A stretch of DNA of 64,000 bases, from NCBI RefSeq assembly GCF_009362735.1, contig NZ_WHNP01000027.1, positions 57,141 to 121,140 on the forward strand. Direction: 5' to 3'. Made by a program: the position numbers and the translations under genes. The stretch is from Paraburkholderia franconis (GTDB lineage Bacteria > Pseudomonadota > Gammaproteobacteria > Burkholderiales > Burkholderiaceae). This document shows positions 60,575 to 64,000 of this stretch, in pieces (positions within the stretch are counted from its first letter, which is position 1; every line of letters begins with the position of its first letter). The notes under the pieces were generated by a model. The model was not told the DNA's origin, did no database searches, and was given only the letters and a program-made list of their open reading frames with translations.

Positions 60575-62139
60575 GATCTGATCCTCTCCCGCAGCTGCTC
60601 ATAGGTCAGCCCGTATTGCCGTGCGAGCGAGAGCGCGTATGAACGTCCGTCCGCAGGCCGGCGAACGACCTTGAAGGTGCGCGTCGCGACAGAATCCCCT
60701 TTGACCTCGCTCGACATGCTGATCGTCTGTTTGCTTGACCTGGACAGTTCCTCGATGAAGGTCACATACACACATAGGGCATCGAGATCCATGATGCGGC
60801 CCATTACTTTTTGACTGAGAAACAGCGCATCCTTCAACGACGTCGAACTGAAAATCTCGTTCATGATGATGATGCTTTCTGTCGTCGCACGACTGAGGAT
60901 GTTGTGAATGCGGTAGAGATCGTCATGCAGTTTGCCGCGCAGGTTCTTCATGTCTTCCTGGCGCTCGAAGTGCGTGAATATGCGGTCGGAAATGTAGAGT
61001 TGGGCTTCGCGTCCCGGTACTGGGCAGCCAATGGACGCCAGGTAGTGCAACTGCCCGAAGCTGCGCGCGAATGTCGTTTTGCCTCCCTGGTTCGGGCCGG
61101 TTACGACGACGATGCGTTCGTCCCCTTCCAGGTAGAAGTCATTGCAGACAATGCGCTGGTTGTCGAGTCTGAGCCCTTCAGCGAGAGCCAGATCGAAGCC
61201 TTCTACGCTGCGCACAGTTTTCGACTGAGTAGACACCACGGGGTAACAGAATGACAGTCCCGCAGAGCGGAGCCGCGACAGATGTTCGAGAAAGGCGATA
61301 TAGAACTGGATCTCCCTGTCGAAACGTGCGATGACCGGGTCCAGAAAATCGGCATGCGCGGAGCAATACGCATCCAATGGTTCGAACACTTCGGGGTGAA
61401 GCTTTGCCACGAAGTTCAGGACGTTTGCCTCGACGTGATTCATCTCCGGATAGTCGCGTATGTCCACGCTATGGCTCTTGACGGCACCCTGCCTGAACTT
61501 CGCGAAGATCTTCTGCACTTGCTCGCTGTAATCGACCTCTCCGGCATATCTGCGAACCGTCACGCTACTACCTTTGATAAGGATGCTGTAGCGCAGCTTG
61601 CTCAACTCTGCCCGAATGCCGGCCTCCTCCGCTTTCAGTTCTTCAAATGCGTGCCCCTGCACGTACCTCTTCAGATACTCGAGAAATGCTGCAATACCGG
61701 TGGAGTGCGGAGTGACCTGTTCCAGAGCGTGGGCAAGTTCAAGAGAAGCACCACAGTATTTCTCCACCGCATCAAGGAAGTACGCTTGCTTCTGCAACAC
61801 GTAATGCATCTTCTGCGACGCAGCCAGCTCTGTACGCATGGCCCGCATCTGCGCTGCAAACTGGCAAATCGAATTCAGAACTTCGCCGCGCTCGAGATCG
61901 CGCATCACGGCGTGTCGATATTCGATCGCCTGTGTGTCGGCAAGCGGAATATAAAAGTATGGCCTCAGGTTGTATTCATCGCGTCCGCGAACAACTGAAT
62001 CGATGATCTGGTCGAGGTTCAGATCTCCAAAGATATCCGGTTGAGTCGCGCGGTCGATGTCGGCGGTTGAGCGGCCGTCGGCGAACAGAATGCTTTCGAA
62101 CGACGTTGAACCGCAATCGAGGCAGGCAGTCCATCCCAT
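60571..62139 (-). CDS. MutS-like ATPase, first of a tandem pair, riboswitch-controlled
   Basis: 522 residues from ATG 62139 (GAGG upstream). Start SFESILFADG, then PDIFGDLNLDQIIDSVVRGRDEYNLRPYFY typical of this standalone MutS-core family; helical lever to about 330; ATPase with VTGPNQGGKTT (347-356), SIIIMNEIFSS (Asn427-Glu428) and a late VTFIEELS. It also lacks domain I. Walker B again has Asn for Asp. A fluoride-type riboswitch plus terminator lies 60-150 bases upstream. Confidence 0.85.
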   Translation of the reverse strand: MGWTACLDCGSTSFESILFADGRSTADIDRATQPDIFGDLNLDQIIDSVVRGRDEYNLRPYFYIPLADTQAIEYRHAVMRDLERGEVLNSICQFAAQMRAMRTELAASQKMHYVLQKQAYFLDAVEKYCGASLELAHALEQVTPHSTGIAAFLEYLKRYVQGHAFEELKAEEAGIRAELSKLRYSILIKGSSVTVRRYAGEVDYSEQVQKIFAKFRQGAVKSHSVDIRDYPEMNHVEANVLNFVAKLHPEVFEPLDAYCSAHADFLDPVIARFDREIQFYIAFLEHLSRLRSAGLSFCYPVVSTQSKTVRSVEGFDLALAEGLRLDNQRIVCNDFYLEGDERIVVVTGPNQGGKTTFARSFGQLHYLASIGCPVPGREAQLYISDRIFTHFERQEDMKNLRGKLHDDLYRIHNILSRATTESIIIMNEIFSSTSLKDALFLSQKVMGRIMDLDALCVYVTFIEELSRSSKQTISMSSEVKGDSVATRTFKVVRRPADGRSYALSLARQYGLTYEQLRERIRS

Positions 62140-62197
62140 CTTCTTCGCATCCTCATGGCAATTGAACGCCCGGATGACGTCAAGACGGAAGCCGGCA

Positions 62198-62242
62198 AAT
62201 AAAAATGCCTACCGGCCCGGCACATCCGGGACCAGCAGGCAT
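62198..62242 (-). terminator. riboswitch expression platform (intrinsic terminator)
   Basis: On the minus strand ATGCCT-gct-GGTCCCGG-atgt-GCCGGGCCGG-tAGGCAT is followed by TTTTATTT. The 5' arm of the stem uses the ATGCC of the aptamer's 3' end, so ligand binding would compete with termination: an ON switch. Confidence 0.88.
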
Positions 62243-62289
62243 CATCAGCCGCGCACGATCAGCGGCGGTTAGGGAGAAATGCCATCTCC
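62236..62289 (-). promoter_or_regulatory. fluoride (crcB) riboswitch aptamer upstream of the MutS-like pair
   Basis: Minus-strand RNA: GGAGATGGCATTTCTCC, then CTAACCGCC, a variable GC hairpin, and GGCTGATGATGCCTGC. These match the well-studied Pseudomonas fluoride aptamer (GGAGAUGGCAUUCCUCC...UAAC...GCUGAUGAUGCCUAC) nearly position for position, including the GGCAT/ATGCC pairing. Fluoride should stabilise it and prevent the terminator that follows. Confidence 0.88.
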
Positions 62290-62345
62290 AGCAGACACAT
62301 TTTCGAGTATAGGCGAGAGGTCGCTATCTGCACAGCCGCACTCGC

Positions 62346-62717
62346 TTAGTTTGCGCCGCCTTTGTGAAACAGCGAGAACTTCTTCGGATGATGCTGCGGA
62401 TCGTCTTCACCCAGCAACCCGAACTCGATCGGCATACGCGTATAGAAAACGTGCACGCGCTCCGCGCGGACGACGTCGAGCAAACGCTGTGCCTCTTCGT
62501 CGGTGACGGCAACGATGATCTGCACCGGCTGGTCAGCGAGCTTAAGCATGTGCGCGGCATGATGAGCGCCCGCATGTCCGACGCCCTCGCTGCCGCTGAT
62601 AACCGTGGCGCCTCGTATGCCCAGCGCCTTCACCTCGTGCAGCAGCCACTCGCAAACCGTCCTGTGACCGTGCCGCTTATTCTGCTCGGTGTAGAACGTC
62701 AGTTGATATCCGTTCAT
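62346..62717 (-). CDS. DUF190 family protein, first copy
   Basis: 123 residues from ATG 62717. MNGYQLTFYTEQNKRHGHRTVCEWLLHEVKALGIRGATVISG with a P-II-like ferredoxin fold, then HAAHMLKLADQPVQIIVAV and a His-rich end (DDPQHHPKKFSLFHKGG). DUF190 proteins often accompany CrcB fluoride channels. It is downstream of a second DUF190 copy in the same direction, 193 bases apart. Confidence 0.88.
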   Translation of the reverse strand: MNGYQLTFYTEQNKRHGHRTVCEWLLHEVKALGIRGATVISGSEGVGHAGAHHAAHMLKLADQPVQIIVAVTDEEAQRLLDVVRAERVHVFYTRMPIEFGLLGEDDPQHHPKKFSLFHKGGAN

Positions 62718-62910
62718 ACGAATCTCCGTGGACGGACCGGACCAGCCGGGCCGCAAAGCCACGATTCTTTCCGGCAACAGGCGCGCGGAACCATGACCCA
62801 TTTCATTCTAATGCAGGGCGTCGCGAGCATGCGGATTGTGCGACGCAATGACCGGACCGTGCCCCGCATTCGGTCACGCGAGCGTCTTGCGGAATTCCGT
62901 GGTCGTTCCC
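62718..62910. other. spacer between the two DUF190 genes
   Basis: 193 bases with no aptamer signature or open gene. Read on the minus strand it may carry a secondary promoter for the downstream copy, but none is obvious. Confidence 0.3.
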
Positions 62911-63255
62911 TTAGAGGTTCGGCTGCGGGCTGTCAGGCTCGCCGAGCATTTCGAATTCAACGGGACAACGGGTGTAAAACATTCGAACGCCACCGGCGTC
63001 GAGATTCGCAAGCAAGCTATCGATCTGCTCATCCGCCGCCGCAATCATTACGGCGACAGACTGATCGGCGAGCTCGAAAAAGCGGGCGGCGTGATACTTC
63101 CCGTGGGCGTCGATTTCCTCGCTGACCTCGGTCACGGTCGCCCCATGGATGCCAACCTTCGCTATTTCATCGAGCACCCACTCGACGACCGTCGAGTGCA
63201 GTTTGCGATGACTCTCGTTGGATGCGTAGAGTGTGAGTTGGCTGCCCTTCGTCAC
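62911..63255 (-). CDS. DUF190 family protein, second copy, riboswitch-controlled
   Basis: 114 residues from ATG 63255 (GGAGG immediately upstream). SQLTLYASNESHRKLHSTVVEWVLDEIAKVGIHGATVTEVSEEID, then HAARFFELADQSVAVMIAAADEQ and YTRCPVEFEMLGEPDSP. It shares the fold and several blocks (FYTRxPxEFxxLGExD) with the neighbouring copy, so they arose by duplication. A fluoride-type aptamer lies about 215 bases upstream of its start. Confidence 0.88.
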   Translation of the reverse strand: MTKGSQLTLYASNESHRKLHSTVVEWVLDEIAKVGIHGATVTEVSEEIDAHGKYHAARFFELADQSVAVMIAAADEQIDSLLANLDAGGVRMFYTRCPVEFEMLGEPDSPQPNL

Positions 63256-63443
63256 GAGAACCTCCTGTGAATTTCACTGATGGTCCGGTAATGAACTTCC
63301 CCAGACGTGAATCCGCGACCGTCGTTTATACGACGAGCACTCGATCGGCGACAAAAAGATCGACCGGAGACAGAAAGCGGAGACATCGAACCAGACCTGA
63401 AAAGCGACGATCAAATCTGGGCAGCAGGACGCTGAAGGACGAA
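63256..63443. other. leader between the second riboswitch and the DUF190 gene
   Basis: About 190 bases of long 5' leader on the minus strand. No second aptamer, gene or strong terminator is seen in it. Confidence 0.3.
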
Positions 63444-63519
63444 CCTACGACTTCCTGACCCAGGAACCGTAGGCATCATTAGCCGGCAAACCGGCGGTTA
63501 CGGGAGGAATGCCATCTCC
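63444..63519 (-). promoter_or_regulatory. fluoride (crcB) riboswitch upstream of the DUF190 pair
   Basis: The aptamer (63469-63519, minus strand) reads GGAGATGGCATTCCTCC, CGTAACCGCCGG, a GC hairpin, then TAATGATGCCTAC, matching the Pseudomonas-type aptamer core. The following hairpin CCTACG-g-TTCCTG-ggt-CAGGAA-gt-CGTAGG (63444-63473) reuses the CCTAC of the aptamer, so it is the expression platform, but no U-run follows; control may be by Rho or another mechanism. Confidence 0.85.
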
Positions 63520-63586
63520 GTAAATTGATTCTAGCATGCGATGTTTGTGTTCGAAACGATCGCGTTTTGATGCAAGCAAAACGCAA

Positions 63587-63613
63587 AGCGGATCACGACG
63601 TGCGTGATCCGCT
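63587..63613 (-). terminator. intrinsic terminator of the permease gene
   Basis: Stem AGCGGATCACG/CGTGATCCGCT with a five-base loop; on the minus strand followed by TTGCGTTTTGC. It ends the partial permease transcript before the second riboswitch. Confidence 0.85.
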
Positions 63614-63629
63614 GCCAACGTCGAGCGCA

Positions 63630-64000
63630 TTACCGCGCCGACATCCACTCTTCTCCTGAAAGACCGCTCGTCGCGTACTCAGCCTCTTTTGCACGAATCG
63701 TGTCGCGCTCGTCCAGATACCCGGTGCGATAGCCCGTATGCACACCCCAGTAGTAGAACACGAGCGAGAACACGATCACGACCAGCATGTCCCAGCCATA
63801 CGGCAACAGCCCCATCCCGCCGAACTGCCTGCTGCCGATCAGCGACAGGATCGCCATGCCCGGCAGGTACGCCACCAGCCACCACGCCGCCTTCAGGTCC
63901 TCGTTGAAGCCCGTGAAGCCCGACTTCGCCTGGAAGTAGAAGAACACCGGCAGCGCCACGATCATCAGCAGGATGATCTCGCCCGTCAGCGGCCACTTCG
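63630..64000 (-). CDS. amino-acid permease (APC family), C-terminal part
   Basis: The frame is open to the window edge; about 123 C-terminal residues are visible. Three membrane helices (IILLMIVALPVFFYF, WWLVAYLPGMAILSLIG, WDMLVVIVFSLVFYYWG) and a charged cytoplasmic tail. The stretch GFNEDLKAAWW and overall spacing recall aspartate/amino-acid:proton symporters of the APC superfamily. Substrate unknown. It is separated from the DUF190 unit by a terminator. Confidence 0.75.
   Translation of the reverse strand, partial: KWPLTGEIILLMIVALPVFFYFQAKSGFTGFNEDLKAAWWLVAYLPGMAILSLIGSRQFGGMGLLPYGWDMLVVIVFSLVFYYWGVHTGYRTGYLDERDTIRAKEAEYATSGLSGEEWMSAR

Noticed and set aside
63445..63648. A 67-residue open frame on the minus strand near the window end
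   Set aside because: It spans the permease terminator and the riboswitch aptamer, which explain the conservation; no ribosome site.

Overview
The window looks like a chromosomal segment of a Paraburkholderia-type betaproteobacterium (Burkholderiaceae). The evidence is the high GC content, strong G/C third-position bias, a DUF4148 gene, and a tetrahydromethanopterin (H4MPT) C1 cluster whose order matches Burkholderiaceae methylotrophy islands. Identification rests on gene content read by eye; no database search was run.

Region 1 (1-28 kb) is a C1-oxidation and PQQ island. It starts inside mch and carries an ATP-grasp gene (orf5 type), a CitG-like gene, fae, a secreted Cys-containing protein, a folB-like aldolase, an AcoR-type sigma-54 activator, dmrB and a DHPS-like protein. 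It continues with the 24-residue pqqA, then a block for methanofuran/H4MPT-type cofactor assembly: DUF447, DUF556/MfnB-like, amino-acid kinase, hydantoinase-like C1 protein, ATP-grasp orf17 and a HisA-like barrel. It ends with fhcBADC, a cytochrome b561 and pqqBCDE. Together these would take formaldehyde from a PQQ alcohol dehydrogenase (not in the window) to formate. A compacted Calvin-Benson remnant sits inside the island on the minus strand: cbbX reduced to its two ends, a fructose bisphosphatase with altered metal ligands, and an intact prkB. Repeats flank and interrupt it. A good -24/-12 promoter precedes pqqA.

Region 2 (28-33 kb) holds a NarL/UhpA-type response regulator and its histidine kinase, overlapping tail to tail, then a TonB-dependent receptor and a small DUF4148 protein.

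Region 3 (33-40 kb, minus strand) is an accessory signalling block: a subtilisin-like protease, a PAP2/vanadium-haloperoxidase-like protein with a Gly-Gly-Ala N-terminus, a class III cyclase with a TPR tail, and an unusual receiver-LuxR-cyclic-nucleotide-binding fusion regulator.

Region 4 (40-49.6 kb) contains chrA, a DegP-like protease, a methyltransferase, a PdhA-type 2-oxoacid dehydrogenase operon (E1alpha, E1beta, E2) with a strong terminator, an unknown small protein and a zinc alcohol dehydrogenase.

Region 5 (49.6-64 kb) is the most striking. A six-gene hydrogenase-4-like operon (hyfB-C-E-F-G-I) has a large subunit lacking all four Ni-binding cysteines. It is followed by a DUF1275 membrane protein, an unknown 148-residue protein, a ribbon-helix-helix regulator, a pair of MutS-like ATPases and two DUF190 proteins. 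Two sequences on the minus strand match the fluoride (crcB) riboswitch: one with an intrinsic terminator before the MutS-like pair, one before the DUF190 pair. A recurring AT-rich motif lies upstream of the DUF1275/hyf, 148-residue and RHH genes. The simplest reading is a fluoride- or ion-stress island combining a riboswitch regulon with an RHH regulon. The window ends in a partial amino-acid permease.
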